IMG/VR virus record: IMGVR_UViG_3300025096_003663 | Location: 1-64,000 of that record | Origin: a virus | Reading direction: 5' to 3' (one strand) | Length of the DNA: 64,000 nt | Shown: one piece after another, positions 51,201 to 60,335 of the stretch | Position numbering within the stretch: the stretch's first letter is position 1 | Layout of the letters: the number at the start of each line of letters is the position of its first letter | The notes under the pieces: model-generated | What the model saw: only the letters and a program-made list of their open reading frames with translations | What the model was told of the DNA's origin: nothing | The model's database searches: none | Made by a program: the position numbers and the translations under genes

Positions 51201-52921
51201 TATCTAATGTAGTTGGTGCCGAAGGGATATACACTCTCGTTGGAACTCGACTTGGCTCTTCTTCTCTCGGCGAAGATGCTGGCAAGTCATATATCTACCA
51301 TAGCCGAAGTTTGGGTGTTTCAGAGCAAATAATGAGTGCTTCGGACGGACTTCCTTATCAATATTTTGGAACCTCAGTCTCCTTGATCAGCTCTTCGATT
51401 TTGCCGGATGAATTATACTCAACAATGGGAGCGTCAACAGCATCTTTCGCTGTCTCTGGATCCGGAGCGGGATATATGTTCGCTGGAACATTCGGCTCTC
51501 TGTCTGGCACAATCGGCATTCAAAATGTCCAACAAGATTACAGGCAGCACGGTAAGCTATTCGGCTTACCGCTAGAAGATGCTTACGATCCAGCTTATGC
51601 CGCTTACACCCCGCCAATGTTTTATGGCGAGGCAGTAGCAAGAATAAAGTTCACCCCAACCGTAACTGACAACTACACACTTGATGAGATCATAGAACAG
51701 GCGACGGTAGAAGAAATAATAACTGTTGACTCAAATCGAGTAGCTACAGTGAACGGCTTTGTAAAATCACTTACGACATTACAAGAGCAAAACAGAATGC
51801 CCGTCAGCTCATCAGTCAACTTATTCGGAAAGTATTTCGAGAAAGGGGCAACTTGGAATGCCGAATCGGGACAAGCAACAACTATCGACGGTGCTACAGC
51901 CCAGCCATCATGGGTCGTATCAACCAAGTTTGAAAGCCCAGTTTTGGATGTTTCTAGTAGCAAATACAACGATCTTTATTCGGCTCACCTCCCTGATGCT
52001 GATATGGCGACAAACTTCAATTTCTACCCAGGCGAGATAAACAGAACAAACCCAAGAACAATGTGGACAAGCTACGGCAAAACTCCAACTGGAACAAAAG
52101 CTGTTACATTGGAACTGAGAGAATCATTTCCCCACAAAGTGCTGGGACGAGCAAGTGCTACGACTGGCTCCCTAATGAGGCAATGTAAGTTCGATAAGGG
52201 AGTGACGAAGAAGGTCGGCACCGTCCGAGGCACCAAGGAGATCAGCGAAGCTATCGTTATGATTCCTTACTTGGACAAGGCAGTAAAGCATGTAACCACT
52301 CAGGTCGAGGGCTACAACCTCATTCGACTGAATAGGTCGATATACAATATCCAGAAGAAAAACTTTGAGAAAGAAGGTATAGCAATAAAGACAGCCGCTC
52401 GCCGAAATAACGAACAGATCGAGAGCACTACATTTACAGATATGTTCCAGGCAATGGAGAACTACAATGTGCCTCCAAATATGGATTTCCTGAAGTATGA
52501 CGACATTGCCCCGTTCGCTATGTATTTTTTCGAGTTCAACCAAACACTAGACCAGGATGATCTAACGGACATCTGGCAAGGGACTATGCCAAAGGCAGCC
52601 CTAAAGGTGGAGAAGGACGAGGTAACGATAGAACATCAAGTAGATCCGTATGAGTTCTTTGGATACATAAAGGACCAAACATTGATCGGGCAGATGAAGT
52701 TTTTCACCTTCAAAGTAAAGAAGAAGGCAAAACAAAATTATTATGAGATAACCAAGGATGCCACAGACGATAGTAGATTTAGATTTACATTCTCCAGCGA
52801 TCCTGAAGCAACAGCAGTCCCACCACAGGGAAGCTATAACTGGCCGTATGATTATTTCTCTCTTGTAGAAGGAATTGACATCGAAGCAAAATATACTTTG
52901 AAAAATGAGGATGAGGGGTAA
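45284..52921 (+). CDS. Giant fibre/adhesin-like virion protein with two seven-bladed FG-GAP-type propellers, 2545 aa
   Basis: Two runs of seven repeats, residues about 282-707 and 1634-2069. Each blade of roughly 60 residues reads like L-TASD..., FGNSVSVASGTDGIYISVGA and then GAAYLYHS, i.e. the FG-GAP/integrin-alpha type. Seven blades is the usual closed number. The regions before, between and after are beta-rich and non-repeating. The final 350 residues (for example TTFTDMFQAMENYNVPPNMD) are more alpha-helical. Adhesion to host surface is likely for the propellers. No signal peptide or catalytic site is visible; N-terminus should bind the particle. Sits with gp25, gp6 and LamG genes. Confidence 0.75.
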   Translation: MTDSFLKIAPFQLFSSSVDTGYNAEISASFKPGIDITNMKTDRYSDLNDAPMQGPFTEKYVGGSQYRHVPLNDGNDTPLTRPELYNITMTSSVLKVIGPDNIDVNRARAPYFRDGFSKRPVNIANIHTTGSDVGNYQHDYQVVQTVSRTTNNRAFTEATGSGFAQYLTTQFVSGAKDPNRTLPDFDIDGKNEFVFVNRFNAPGGTQVSSRGVLDTYAEEYAPANDINTRNYTVRSQLRSDLARHTPKAGTGIPTQYHNDNRNPKIDFTKDPIIVPDRYASRILTERKLTASDASTDDVYGYAVSMVSGSDGIYILVGARENDSSDTNNGAAYIYQVTNSGILSEQKLTASDGSPQTNQLFGTSVSITSGTDGIYAIVGALGDDEAGTYDGAAYIYHSTSAGVLTEQKLTASDPPLSNYRYFGNSVSIASGTDGIYLSVGAIGDDEAGSNDGGAYLYHSTSAGILTELKLTASDAPTSAARNFGNSVSVASGTDGIYISVGAYGDSEVGPDYGAAYLYHSTSAGPLTELKLTASDAGSSATPRFGTSTSIASGTDGIYLLVGARGDDEVGLNDGAAYLYHSTSAGPLTELKLTASDEPASDARNFGNSVSVASGTDGIYSLVGADLEPDDVGILQGAAYIYHSTATALIAQKVTPSDGSESIAQRFGSSVSIVLTTNQVGASDVYVLAGASGDDVGPGGTDAGAAYLYSGSNSQLRYSSEYSQSYDNGFITHAIPRSDLKYRWIQASALTTEAELPGYQHSSPTPFGPYDDINYVLDSGNPALHNIIGDVVEPSRGDFIGISGTGLDKSGIDIQTTLGSINLLSKTAATIFNVYNGPYQYSSWNQVRNSYNPIVRQLVRESILSLANPQKTTTNSLGNQVFSKRSDGVTNYKEPVVSENAHPVEHNLLVRPDLTSQETIPSSLKYSFANNLSSFTRQSIVNKANIQQQNQSSMYDDIKDYYLESQPGGDNPVEKLLDIKYSQGLYPAVANTFINITRERTEYSEVAGTGSNGYDRIFGKQRTFYKEDEIRNSNAPNSQGFAPSENVIDFSSSYDFSENISTNFINDDSSIVRLDDTLGSNAFCFGTNPGSSPSTRFLQWKDTFLTSSVSSDISLSFEITRGTYGTFDGTVTLEEPSFLQPGKAVYVQYRLSDGGAWQTADTILPGDLTAGNYSLTASSFDPGGPAFVRISQEVFSGQGTSNGYQFDNYAIRNLNITASTVDTNKPALNFDSMATDGIKSFPESASYRDYNGELMQDSDETMFSTSPLPSLSYLELYNIKVNQSSSGYVERLTEQIAGENSWYNTYNDYAVDVRPHTKNKSIVPEFRMSDHIPYYIVDKGNDFRAPNKKILSLNGASITSSAESVSSELFDNNFVTKYVQSSNTARFASMTDEHEDVASVSNVSFTCKGIKKLLPYNGFYPKDRTVQIGNLLSESLSTNVEGTYEGVEGSFPKQGWQGILKPLMSPGILYNSIKSGIAVDYPIYTGSIPGLVAGDNTPSDFRLDVGPNYRLPFETLVDVKGNLPEGTENPIRLVSAFVTDESDFNTDQLFNYKSVWNGQKTDLFELGMHNFLAETVDFFLPQSGLSNFRSQPENEWDRFKEGTSYYMDIVLRDSVEMNKFIEYSGSGEIVENLKFGASDGELDDRFGISVDTVEGSSGEGIYALVGSVIGKMYLFQNRFDTTGWKQLESIEVSPLDTPYMSVSIASGTDGIYMLAGNSFDSSLPYAANQQGAAYLYHSSSTGISKQALSASDGASFTMPRFGTSVSVASGTDGIYALVGQPRDIGGTMNAGAAYLFHSKSSEPFYIDRLGLTNQKWQTKITSSDVGSIDLFGQSVSVAYGSDTAYMLIGSTGDADGGSGAGAAYLFHSKSGTPFYVDNTGLTNQEWQTKITASDSTAGTNLGDSVSIVSGTDALYMAVGGTDESTIASDAGAAYLFHSQSGIPFYIDSTGLTNQEWQTKLTASDAAADDNFGNSISNVVGAEGIYTLVGTRLGSSSLGEDAGKSYIYHSRSLGVSEQIMSASDGLPYQYFGTSVSLISSSILPDELYSTMGASTASFAVSGSGAGYMFAGTFGSLSGTIGIQNVQQDYRQHGKLFGLPLEDAYDPAYAAYTPPMFYGEAVARIKFTPTVTDNYTLDEIIEQATVEEIITVDSNRVATVNGFVKSLTTLQEQNRMPVSSSVNLFGKYFEKGATWNAESGQATTIDGATAQPSWVVSTKFESPVLDVSSSKYNDLYSAHLPDADMATNFNFYPGEINRTNPRTMWTSYGKTPTGTKAVTLELRESFPHKVLGRASATTGSLMRQCKFDKGVTKKVGTVRGTKEISEAIVMIPYLDKAVKHVTTQVEGYNLIRLNRSIYNIQKKNFEKEGIAIKTAARRNNEQIESTTFTDMFQAMENYNVPPNMDFLKYDDIAPFAMYFFEFNQTLDQDDLTDIWQGTMPKAALKVEKDEVTIEHQVDPYEFFGYIKDQTLIGQMKFFTFKVKKKAKQNYYEITKDATDDSRFRFTFSSDPEATAVPPQGSYNWPYDYFSLVEGIDIEAKYTLKNEDEG
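46131..47405 (+). repeat. FG-GAP-type propeller I, seven blades
   Basis: Repeat starts are marked by the recurring CTAACAGCTAGCGATG-like sequence near 46143, 46320, 46506, 46689, 46870, 47054 and 47239. Blades 4 and 6 share an exact stretch of 38 bases (46718 and 47084, 366 bases apart). Confidence 0.85.
50185..51490 (+). repeat. FG-GAP-type propeller II, seven blades
   Basis: Blade starts by the AGCGATG-like marks lie near 50187, 50350, 50522, 50725, 50944, 51157 and 51331. Units are longer and more variable than in propeller I and include a repeated FYIDSTGLTNQEWQTK insert in three of them. Confidence 0.8.
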
Positions 52922-52930
52922 TTAATATAA

Positions 52931-54031
52931 ATGACGTTCTTTGATCCGAAAGAAGATGTAATCGATATAGAGTTCACTCAGTTTGGCAAACACATGTTAG
53001 CTAAAGGGAAGTGGAATCCGGTATACTATGCCTTTTATGACGACGATATCATTTACGATTCAGAGTATGCCGGAGTCACCGAAAGCCAGAACGACATACA
53101 ATCCAGAATAACTGGAAGTGCCAGGGCAAAAAATCAATATGTCTTTAGTGGCATCGAGACAGAAATCAAGAAGCTGATGGATGACCTCCCATACGGAGAC
53201 AATGAGAAAGACAAGATAAGCCTCCAGGCGACAGACGATAGAGAATATTCATTGAGCTATCCTCTCGGCAGAAGCGACATTGGAAAAGAAAAATATCCAG
53301 CTTGGTCAATAACCTTCCTCAAAGGCGAACTGAGCAGCTCACTACCATACAGCACTTCCTCTCTCGGAACAGTGCCTCGAATCCACCTCTTCGCCAAGAA
53401 TGTAGAGTTCAATACTGAAGTTAGAAACAAATTTGCCGATACAGCCGACACAGCCGAGGATTGCCCGACCGGCTCAGCGGTGGAATCAAGTTTGAGCCAA
53501 ATAGGCGAGTCTGGAAATGATATGGTTGAGCCATCTGATCTAGTTTTTGCAAACAAAGTTTACGAAGACGGAACTTACATAAACATCGTAGAAGATTATC
53601 TTTTGATGGAAATGTTGGAAAAGAACACTCCTTTCGACGAGAAAAATGTTGATATTGAGGTATTCTTATACGAGAATAATCTCAAGACAGGCAAGGAAGT
53701 TCTCACTCCACTAAAATTCAAGAAAAAGAAACCTTCGGTAGTAGACGGCATCTTAATAGATGAAGCAGACGAAGACAGAGAACAACAAGCAGAACTAACA
53801 CCAGATTGTGTAGAATACTTTTTCAACATAAGAGTGGACGATGAAATTCCAGAGGATGTCCTTTGCCGAGCAGTTAAGAAGCGCCGAGATCTTGGACTCT
53901 ATGCTCCGCCGGTCGTATGTCCAGAGGAATTTGCTCCACTCTCACCCCCCGACGGTCCCTGTCCTCCAACCACTCAGAGCTGCCCAGATCCTGTTGAGCC
54001 AACTTGTGATGATATAGAGGAGGAAGAATAA
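52931..54031 (+). CDS. Virion structural protein, 366 aa
   Basis: The N-terminus MTFFDPKEDVIDIEFTQFGK and the following YYAFYDDDIIYDSEYAG resemble a structural protein widely seen in T4-like marine phages. The middle is alpha/beta without obvious motif; the C-terminal tail is Pro/Cys rich (CPPTTQSCPDPVEPTCDD). Likely part of the tail or baseplate. Starts 9 bases after the propeller gene. Confidence 0.65.
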   Translation: MTFFDPKEDVIDIEFTQFGKHMLAKGKWNPVYYAFYDDDIIYDSEYAGVTESQNDIQSRITGSARAKNQYVFSGIETEIKKLMDDLPYGDNEKDKISLQATDDREYSLSYPLGRSDIGKEKYPAWSITFLKGELSSSLPYSTSSLGTVPRIHLFAKNVEFNTEVRNKFADTADTAEDCPTGSAVESSLSQIGESGNDMVEPSDLVFANKVYEDGTYINIVEDYLLMEMLEKNTPFDEKNVDIEVFLYENNLKTGKEVLTPLKFKKKKPSVVDGILIDEADEDREQQAELTPDCVEYFFNIRVDDEIPEDVLCRAVKKRRDLGLYAPPVVCPEEFAPLSPPDGPCPPTTQSCPDPVEPTCDDIEEEE

Positions 54032-54034
54032 TAG

Positions 54035-57000
54035 ATGTTGAGTATAGAAGCAATAAAAAGCACAGTTCCTGTTGCAAATATTAAGTCCATTATCTTACAA
54101 AACCCCTCGTCTACAGTGGGATCAGGCACGGGGATGGTAGTTCGAGTAAAGGCAACAGCCATTACAACAGCTAACGAATTGGGTTTTGATACTTCAGCCT
54201 CCACAGCATTTTTGTCGGTACCAAAATTAGAATTTAATTCACACCTCGGAGTAGCACTAATCCAAAGCACTAGTACCAAACTCACCTCTCTCCTTCAATC
54301 CTTTGGAACGAACCTTTTGAAATATATAGGACCGGCTAATCAGTGGAAAGGTAATGCCGCCTTTGATAGTTTTTTGAGTCATAAACTTGGCAACTCTGTG
54401 GCGATTCCTGACTTTAAAGCAAAGTTTATGGAGGTGATACATCAGCCTCTTTTCGGCAATATCGAGTCTCCGATTTTGGAGAAAATAGACAACAACGGAC
54501 AAACAATCAAAACAGTCCCATTAGAATTCGAGTTTAGTGTAGATAAGCAAACCCCCACTCATTTAACTTATTTTATTGTAAGCTTTTTAGATATTAACGG
54601 AATTGTGGAAGAAGTAAATTCACAGTCTCCCTTTCCTGACTCCGATGGAGCTCCCACTCTAGGATTGAACACAGTCGATTTGGAAAATCTCACAGGACTT
54701 TCATCTCCAGTAAAAAATGACACTATCTTTCAAGCAGGCATACTCTCTGGACACACTTCCTTTTTTCAACTTCCGAATGGAAAATTTTGGACGGGTCCGG
54801 TAGAGAAAGAGGGCGGTACTTACCAAACAGATACCAAAATTCCTCTTACTGTCCGAGAAGCTAGAAATGTGAAGATTCAAGATTTTAGAAATCTTGAGCC
54901 GCTTGAAGCGGTAGAAGTAATGAGCGATTTCACAGGAGAGAAAGAACAACTACGACTTATCTTGGAGAACTTCAAGCCTCGGATTAGGACTCTTGATCCA
55001 TCTCGAAACAAGCCTCACCCATATATTAGCGAATTATTTTCATCTATCGGTGTCCACAACAAAGTAAATCTCATGTTTATGATAAATTTTGAAGATATGT
55101 TGTTTAGCAACTCGATATATGGCGAACTGTGGAAGACAGTATATGCTGATATAAAACAGCAGATTTTTGAATTTTCGGCGATAAAATCGCTTAGGGTTTA
55201 TCGTCAGCAAGTAGAGGAAGAGAAAGGCACTAATTCCATAGGTTCGCCAGTTCAGAGACTAACACCAGTTCAAGGAACATTTCCGGAACTCATTGCTGTG
55301 TCCGGGCAAAGCCAAAACTCTTCGACACTCACAGAAGTTGCCAATTTTAAAGAAGAGACTAAAATGACACTATCGGAAGGAACCAGTATTAGGTGCTTTA
55401 GTATCACTGACAGCTCCATTCCTGAATCATCGATTTCACAGTATCGTTATTATGTAGAAATGGATTTGTATGATGGATCGTCAGATTTCCTGAAGTCGAA
55501 GGTGCAAGTTTTACAGAAATTCCTATATACACTGGAAAATTATCTTTCGGATATAATGAACTCTACTCTCCGAAATGACAGCGCCGCCGGAGACGATCAG
55601 CTTCGAAGAGAGGGATACAGCCCACAGTTTGGCAACCTTACAGAAGGCTTCGCTACGAAGATGAGGGGAAAATATCAAACTCGGCTAAAGGCAGGTGTTG
55701 CAAGCTTCTTAGAGGTCATATCCCTCTTCACACCTGATAATACACCGAGTAATACTGAGTTAGACGAAGTAGGCTTTTCCGTATCCGCCACTCAAGAGTT
55801 TATGAATATGATATTAAACCCTAGCCACACAAACCCAGAAAGCATCGGTGCTGCATTACAAATCGTCGCGACAACTATTTCCCAAATCCTGTCTTTTGTT
55901 GGCGAGGATTTAGCATCTCAAGACCCAGCCGCCATCCTACCAGCATCTTCTCCTCGGTCCACCTCAAAAAGATGCGCTATGATTTCTAAACAGTTTTCAC
56001 AAGCAGTGGATATGAGGGAATTAAGCTCTGGAGGGTACGATTACCTTTCTTCAAATTTAGCTGTAGCAACATCCGAGCCCAACAATCTAGGTCTTCGAGA
56101 CATAGGAGGTATTGCTTTTAGACAGAGAGTTCAATCGGAAACTTTAAAATACTATGTTCAGACACAACCAGATTTGACTACTGGACTAACATCTGACAAG
56201 AAAAGTTATGGAGGCACTGTTACTGTTGGGTACCGAGAAATGAGCTATTTGTCACCATCCCAAGTATTCGTCGGTCCCACTACCGACAAAACCATCGATC
56301 TTCTCGGATTCCTCAAGACCAACGAAAGGGCAATAGTGTTAGAATCACAAATAGTCAACAATACACTCAGCCAGAGAAACTCAGTTGTTGCCAGTACGGT
56401 ACCAGATCAGTTTTCTGTTACCTTCAAGAAAGCCTGGGACAACAAGGAGCGAAAGTTTTCCCCACCACAGCAAGTGTCGTTTTTTGAAGAAAATATGAAT
56501 CTAATAAAGACACCGCTACGACCACCCGGCGCCCCCGTCGTTAATGCCTCCCAATCCACAACCGAAGATGGTGAAGTGCTCGTGATCTTCGGAGGAGACG
56601 GCAAAACAAGGACAGCTCCAGCTTCCCTCTATCAGTCCTTGTTCAATAAAAGGATGGCGAATACAGAACCAGACCGTGAAAAATATGATATAAATAATAC
56701 CAGCAATTTTTTAGAGTCTATGACAACAGATCAGGTAAGGGACTTACCAAATCAAATAAAGGCATTATTTCAATCAAGCACCGGAGCCCAATCAGAAGTG
56801 AACCCAACAAATAGGGCTGAGAAAAATCTTCTTAGCGATCCAAGCCTAAGTGCCATCTCGACATTTCGATATAAAATGATTGTTGAAATTCAGTGCCTGG
56901 TGCAATTCGACAAGCTGGATGGACGATATTCGCTCTCGTCGCCAATCTGGACAACACTAGACGAGAAGCTGTTTAGCTCTTTTGTCGATAAGAAAGTGCT

Positions 57001-58069
57001 TTGCCGTCTAGTAGAGTATTCGGCACCACCAGAATTTGGGTTGAATCACCCGGAAGATTTGAAGATGCATGTGCATGATCGATATTTCACCCTCTCGCCA
57101 GATACTATGGTGACGAATCCGGTATCAGTTGGGGCAACAGAATCGACATCGTTTATCAACCACGATTACGAATTCGTGAATTCGGATTTTGACGGATCCC
57201 CTGAATTTGGAATGACATACTTACCCACCAGCCCCCCGAAGCCTGTCGATCCTAGGATTTTGAATGCCATAGATCGCCTTAAACACTTTACCAACAAGTT
57301 GAGCGAAAATTCAATCATGGATGCCTTTCATTCGATTCCAGGCAGCACAAAGAAATCATCAACGAGCCCGAGTGACTCTATGCTTCGAACTGACGAGATT
57401 GCAATTTTGTCGGCAACTCAAAAAGCCACATCTGCTAAGCTGGCGAAGCTCAATAAGACAATTGACTCAACTCGGGGATTATTAAAGGCGAAAGAGAGAG
57501 AGGCATCGCTGACAACGGCTAACATAGTGTCCAATTCTTTCACCTCTTCGGAGAAAGCACAGCTCCAGCAAAAGAGTGTTTCGATAGCTCAAGAGATGAA
57601 CTCGCTAAGGGTAAAACTAGCGAATGACGAGCAGCAGCAAAGCGCGGCAAAAGAGGCTCTAAACATAGCCAACAATAATGCCGAGTCTTTCTCTTCCGGC
57701 GGAAAGAGCTATACTTCGGTGGAAGATCCAAACAATGTCTCTCAGGTTGGTCCGCCTAATCAAACATTTACATCAACAGAACAGCTTATGACTGATTATG
57801 GCTTACTGATAAGCTCTATAGAGCATGACGCATCCCTGGGAATTGTCAAAGAAGAGAATATTGACAAACTTCAGAAGTATTCGGGCTACATTGCCGGGCA
57901 AGATGGCGACACCGAACAATTCTCAAATGAGATTGAAAGTATCAAGATCTCATCCCAAGAGCCGGACACTGTTGTTAAGAATGCTGAAGAGTTACAGCAG
58001 AAAGAGCTCGTTACCTCTTCGGGCACCGTCGTCGGGAAGAATCAAACTAATAGGGGTGTTAAGAAATGA
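54035..58069 (+). CDS. Large virion protein, 1344 aa
   Basis: Preceded by GAGGAGGAAG about 8 bases before the ATG. No clear catalytic motif. The first 270 residues are beta-rich; residues about 1090-1200 form a long coiled coil (KLAKLNKTIDSTRGLLKAKE and a later AQEMNSLRVKLAND), and a Gln/Ser-rich end follows. Structural role inferred from position in a run of virion genes. It overlaps the next gene by 4 bases (ATGA). Confidence 0.65.
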   Translation: MLSIEAIKSTVPVANIKSIILQNPSSTVGSGTGMVVRVKATAITTANELGFDTSASTAFLSVPKLEFNSHLGVALIQSTSTKLTSLLQSFGTNLLKYIGPANQWKGNAAFDSFLSHKLGNSVAIPDFKAKFMEVIHQPLFGNIESPILEKIDNNGQTIKTVPLEFEFSVDKQTPTHLTYFIVSFLDINGIVEEVNSQSPFPDSDGAPTLGLNTVDLENLTGLSSPVKNDTIFQAGILSGHTSFFQLPNGKFWTGPVEKEGGTYQTDTKIPLTVREARNVKIQDFRNLEPLEAVEVMSDFTGEKEQLRLILENFKPRIRTLDPSRNKPHPYISELFSSIGVHNKVNLMFMINFEDMLFSNSIYGELWKTVYADIKQQIFEFSAIKSLRVYRQQVEEEKGTNSIGSPVQRLTPVQGTFPELIAVSGQSQNSSTLTEVANFKEETKMTLSEGTSIRCFSITDSSIPESSISQYRYYVEMDLYDGSSDFLKSKVQVLQKFLYTLENYLSDIMNSTLRNDSAAGDDQLRREGYSPQFGNLTEGFATKMRGKYQTRLKAGVASFLEVISLFTPDNTPSNTELDEVGFSVSATQEFMNMILNPSHTNPESIGAALQIVATTISQILSFVGEDLASQDPAAILPASSPRSTSKRCAMISKQFSQAVDMRELSSGGYDYLSSNLAVATSEPNNLGLRDIGGIAFRQRVQSETLKYYVQTQPDLTTGLTSDKKSYGGTVTVGYREMSYLSPSQVFVGPTTDKTIDLLGFLKTNERAIVLESQIVNNTLSQRNSVVASTVPDQFSVTFKKAWDNKERKFSPPQQVSFFEENMNLIKTPLRPPGAPVVNASQSTTEDGEVLVIFGGDGKTRTAPASLYQSLFNKRMANTEPDREKYDINNTSNFLESMTTDQVRDLPNQIKALFQSSTGAQSEVNPTNRAEKNLLSDPSLSAISTFRYKMIVEIQCLVQFDKLDGRYSLSSPIWTTLDEKLFSSFVDKKVLCRLVEYSAPPEFGLNHPEDLKMHVHDRYFTLSPDTMVTNPVSVGATESTSFINHDYEFVNSDFDGSPEFGMTYLPTSPPKPVDPRILNAIDRLKHFTNKLSENSIMDAFHSIPGSTKKSSTSPSDSMLRTDEIAILSATQKATSAKLAKLNKTIDSTRGLLKAKEREASLTTANIVSNSFTSSEKAQLQQKSVSIAQEMNSLRVKLANDEQQQSAAKEALNIANNNAESFSSGGKSYTSVEDPNNVSQVGPPNQTFTSTEQLMTDYGLLISSIEHDASLGIVKEENIDKLQKYSGYIAGQDGDTEQFSNEIESIKISSQEPDTVVKNAEELQQKELVTSSGTVVGKNQTNRGVKK

Positions 58070-60306
58070 GTCACAGTAAAGTAGGTAAAAGGGCGGCATA
58101 CATCAATAAATCGCTTCTAAGAATTTCTTCTTCTGATATACCAGATCCGATTAGAAAAATTCTTAAGAGGTATTACACCACAAAAGAGGAATCTATAAAA
58201 TATGCTCAGGATTTATTTCCATCTCCGTATTTTAATTCAAGTGTGAAAGAAAACAGTCTAGATGTCGGACTAATAGCCTCCGTCCCCCTAGAAAGACTAT
58301 ACGAATTTGCTTCTGCCGTCAATACGACTGCTAGATTTTCGGACTACTATTATCGGAAAGTGCTTCCTATGGATAAAGACACATTAGAAAAATCCAACAA
58401 AGTAGGCACCACAGACTATATCGATGTAAACTCTTATTATAGCTTTTATGCTAAAATATATGAAAGTGTTCTCTCAAAAAACCCTACATTGCCAGAAAAT
58501 ATACTCCCCAGCTTTTATGCTCTATATGCTCAGGGGGTTTATGAGCAAGACAATGTAAAGCCTCTCAACAATATTGACTCAAACTTTAAATCCGATATCG
58601 CCGAGGGCTTCTTTTCTTCCTTAGCAGGCAATGAGAAAGTAAAGTCGAGATTTATGAAGTATTTCAACGACTATGGAACAGCCTTGTCTAATATGATATC
58701 TTCTGACAGCGAAAGTGCTACGACCCTCAGCAATCTGAGTCTAAATTATTCAACCTATGTCTTTACTGAATCCAGTATTCCCCTCTTTACTTCCGAGGCA
58801 ACAAAGGGAGAAATGTTTCCTATGTATAACAAGGTTTCTTTCTCTACAGATACTAACACGGCATTTTCCAACATACTGAGAGAACTCAAGATCGAGAAAG
58901 AGCTTGTCCGAGAGATAGTTGGAACTGCTGAAGACGAGTTAGTTCCTTTTGGGCAGAGTATTGAAAAATATACCCCTTCAGACTCTGGACCTCCGAATCC
59001 TTCCGATGCCTTTAGTGATCAGAAGATGAAGATGTGGGATGTAAAAGAGTGGATTACTGATAAAATTTTTAACAGTGTGCCAACCGGAGTGGAGATAGGA
59101 GAAAAGGAAAAGTTGGTATCCGCTGCCGACGAGTCCATTCAAAAGTTGTTTACGAAAATGATTCTCTCCGCCCGGATAAATGATCTTTCTAAAAACAGAC
59201 TTAGAACCTTGGAGGAGATGATGGACGGTAAGCCGTCATATTCTGAAGAAGTAATGTACAAGATAGAGAAATTTGATTATCTCGAAACAAAAAGCCCCAC
59301 CGTTCAGAGGAATCCGATTGCTACATTCTACATACCGAATTCATCAAAGCTAGATGTTTGTAACTTCATCGATACTCAAGTTAAGTATGGGAAGCGATAT
59401 AAGTATGTTGTTTATTCCTATGACCTGGTGATCGGCAGCGAGTATAGCTATCCTGATGCCTCTTCGAAGGATGGTAAAATCTTAAAGGTGACTGTGAAAT
59501 ATGACCCTAGCATTAAAATAATAGAAAACAAGATTTCCGAATTGGATGAGGTAGTCGTAGTGGATCACCCTCCTATGGCTCCGGGTATCTCTTTTGTTCC
59601 ATACCGAGAAATAAATAATAAGGTATTAATCAACCTAAACTCTTCGACTGGAGATAGGCTTTTAGTGCCTGTGACTCTCGATAACTCAGATGTTGAGAAG
59701 TTTGAGTTGATTAAAAAGTCACAAAGAAGAATAGATGATAAAATTCGCTTTAAATCTGACGATATATCTGCTATATTTGAAGTGTACCGGACTACAGAGA
59801 AGCCTAAGAGCTATCAAGATTTCGCCGGCAAAAAATATACTGTCACAGGAGAACTATCTTCGGCAGCCGCTTTTAGAGATGATATAGAGCCTAATACGGA
59901 CTATTATTATTCCTTTAGGACTAGGGATGTTCATGGCAATGTGTCGAATCCGTCTGTTGTCTACAAAATCAAGATGGAAGATCTTGGGGATGGTCCCCAC
60001 TTTCTAGATGTTGATGTGGTAGACTTCGAGGAAATGGACACTGCAGCCACCGGCAAAGAAGTAGTGAAGGCAATGAGAAGGTATGTTCAGATACTACCAA
60101 CTGTCCCCCAAGGGCTACTTAATGTAAAGGAATCTGATTTGTTAGATGTAAATACTGTCGATGGAGTGACTAGTGTAGTTCTTGGAGTAGCTGACGAATC
60201 ATTATGGAATAAGAAATTTAAAATTAGATTTACATCTAAGAAGACAGGAAGAAAGGTTGATTTAGATGTAAATTTTGTTGTAGAACATAAACTAAAACAA
60301 ACTTAA
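58066..60306 (+). CDS. Virion protein with fibronectin-type-III-like segment, 746 aa
   Basis: Residues about 505-640 look like Ig/FnIII-type beta sandwiches: HPPMAPGISFVPYREINNKV, then EPNTDYYYSFRTRDVHGNVS with VVYKIKM, a typical closing FnIII strand pattern. The N-terminal half is mainly helical. Such segments are frequent in tail and fibre proteins, where they bind carbohydrate or give spacing. No enzyme motif. Confidence 0.65.
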   Translation: MSHSKVGKRAAYINKSLLRISSSDIPDPIRKILKRYYTTKEESIKYAQDLFPSPYFNSSVKENSLDVGLIASVPLERLYEFASAVNTTARFSDYYYRKVLPMDKDTLEKSNKVGTTDYIDVNSYYSFYAKIYESVLSKNPTLPENILPSFYALYAQGVYEQDNVKPLNNIDSNFKSDIAEGFFSSLAGNEKVKSRFMKYFNDYGTALSNMISSDSESATTLSNLSLNYSTYVFTESSIPLFTSEATKGEMFPMYNKVSFSTDTNTAFSNILRELKIEKELVREIVGTAEDELVPFGQSIEKYTPSDSGPPNPSDAFSDQKMKMWDVKEWITDKIFNSVPTGVEIGEKEKLVSAADESIQKLFTKMILSARINDLSKNRLRTLEEMMDGKPSYSEEVMYKIEKFDYLETKSPTVQRNPIATFYIPNSSKLDVCNFIDTQVKYGKRYKYVVYSYDLVIGSEYSYPDASSKDGKILKVTVKYDPSIKIIENKISELDEVVVVDHPPMAPGISFVPYREINNKVLINLNSSTGDRLLVPVTLDNSDVEKFELIKKSQRRIDDKIRFKSDDISAIFEVYRTTEKPKSYQDFAGKKYTVTGELSSAAAFRDDIEPNTDYYYSFRTRDVHGNVSNPSVVYKIKMEDLGDGPHFLDVDVVDFEEMDTAATGKEVVKAMRRYVQILPTVPQGLLNVKESDLLDVNTVDGVTSVVLGVADESLWNKKFKIRFTSKKTGRKVDLDVNFVVEHKLKQT

Positions 60307-60335
60307 TACTATTTATTACGATAGGAGTGAATAAA

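Noticed and set aside
46131-51490. Regular DNA repeats every 180 bases or so
   Set aside because: They encode propeller blades in a single frame; not a CRISPR, origin or iteron.
40593-52921. Diversity-generating retroelement acting on LamG or propeller protein
   Set aside because: No reverse transcriptase gene and no adenine-biased template-variable repeat pair was seen in the window.
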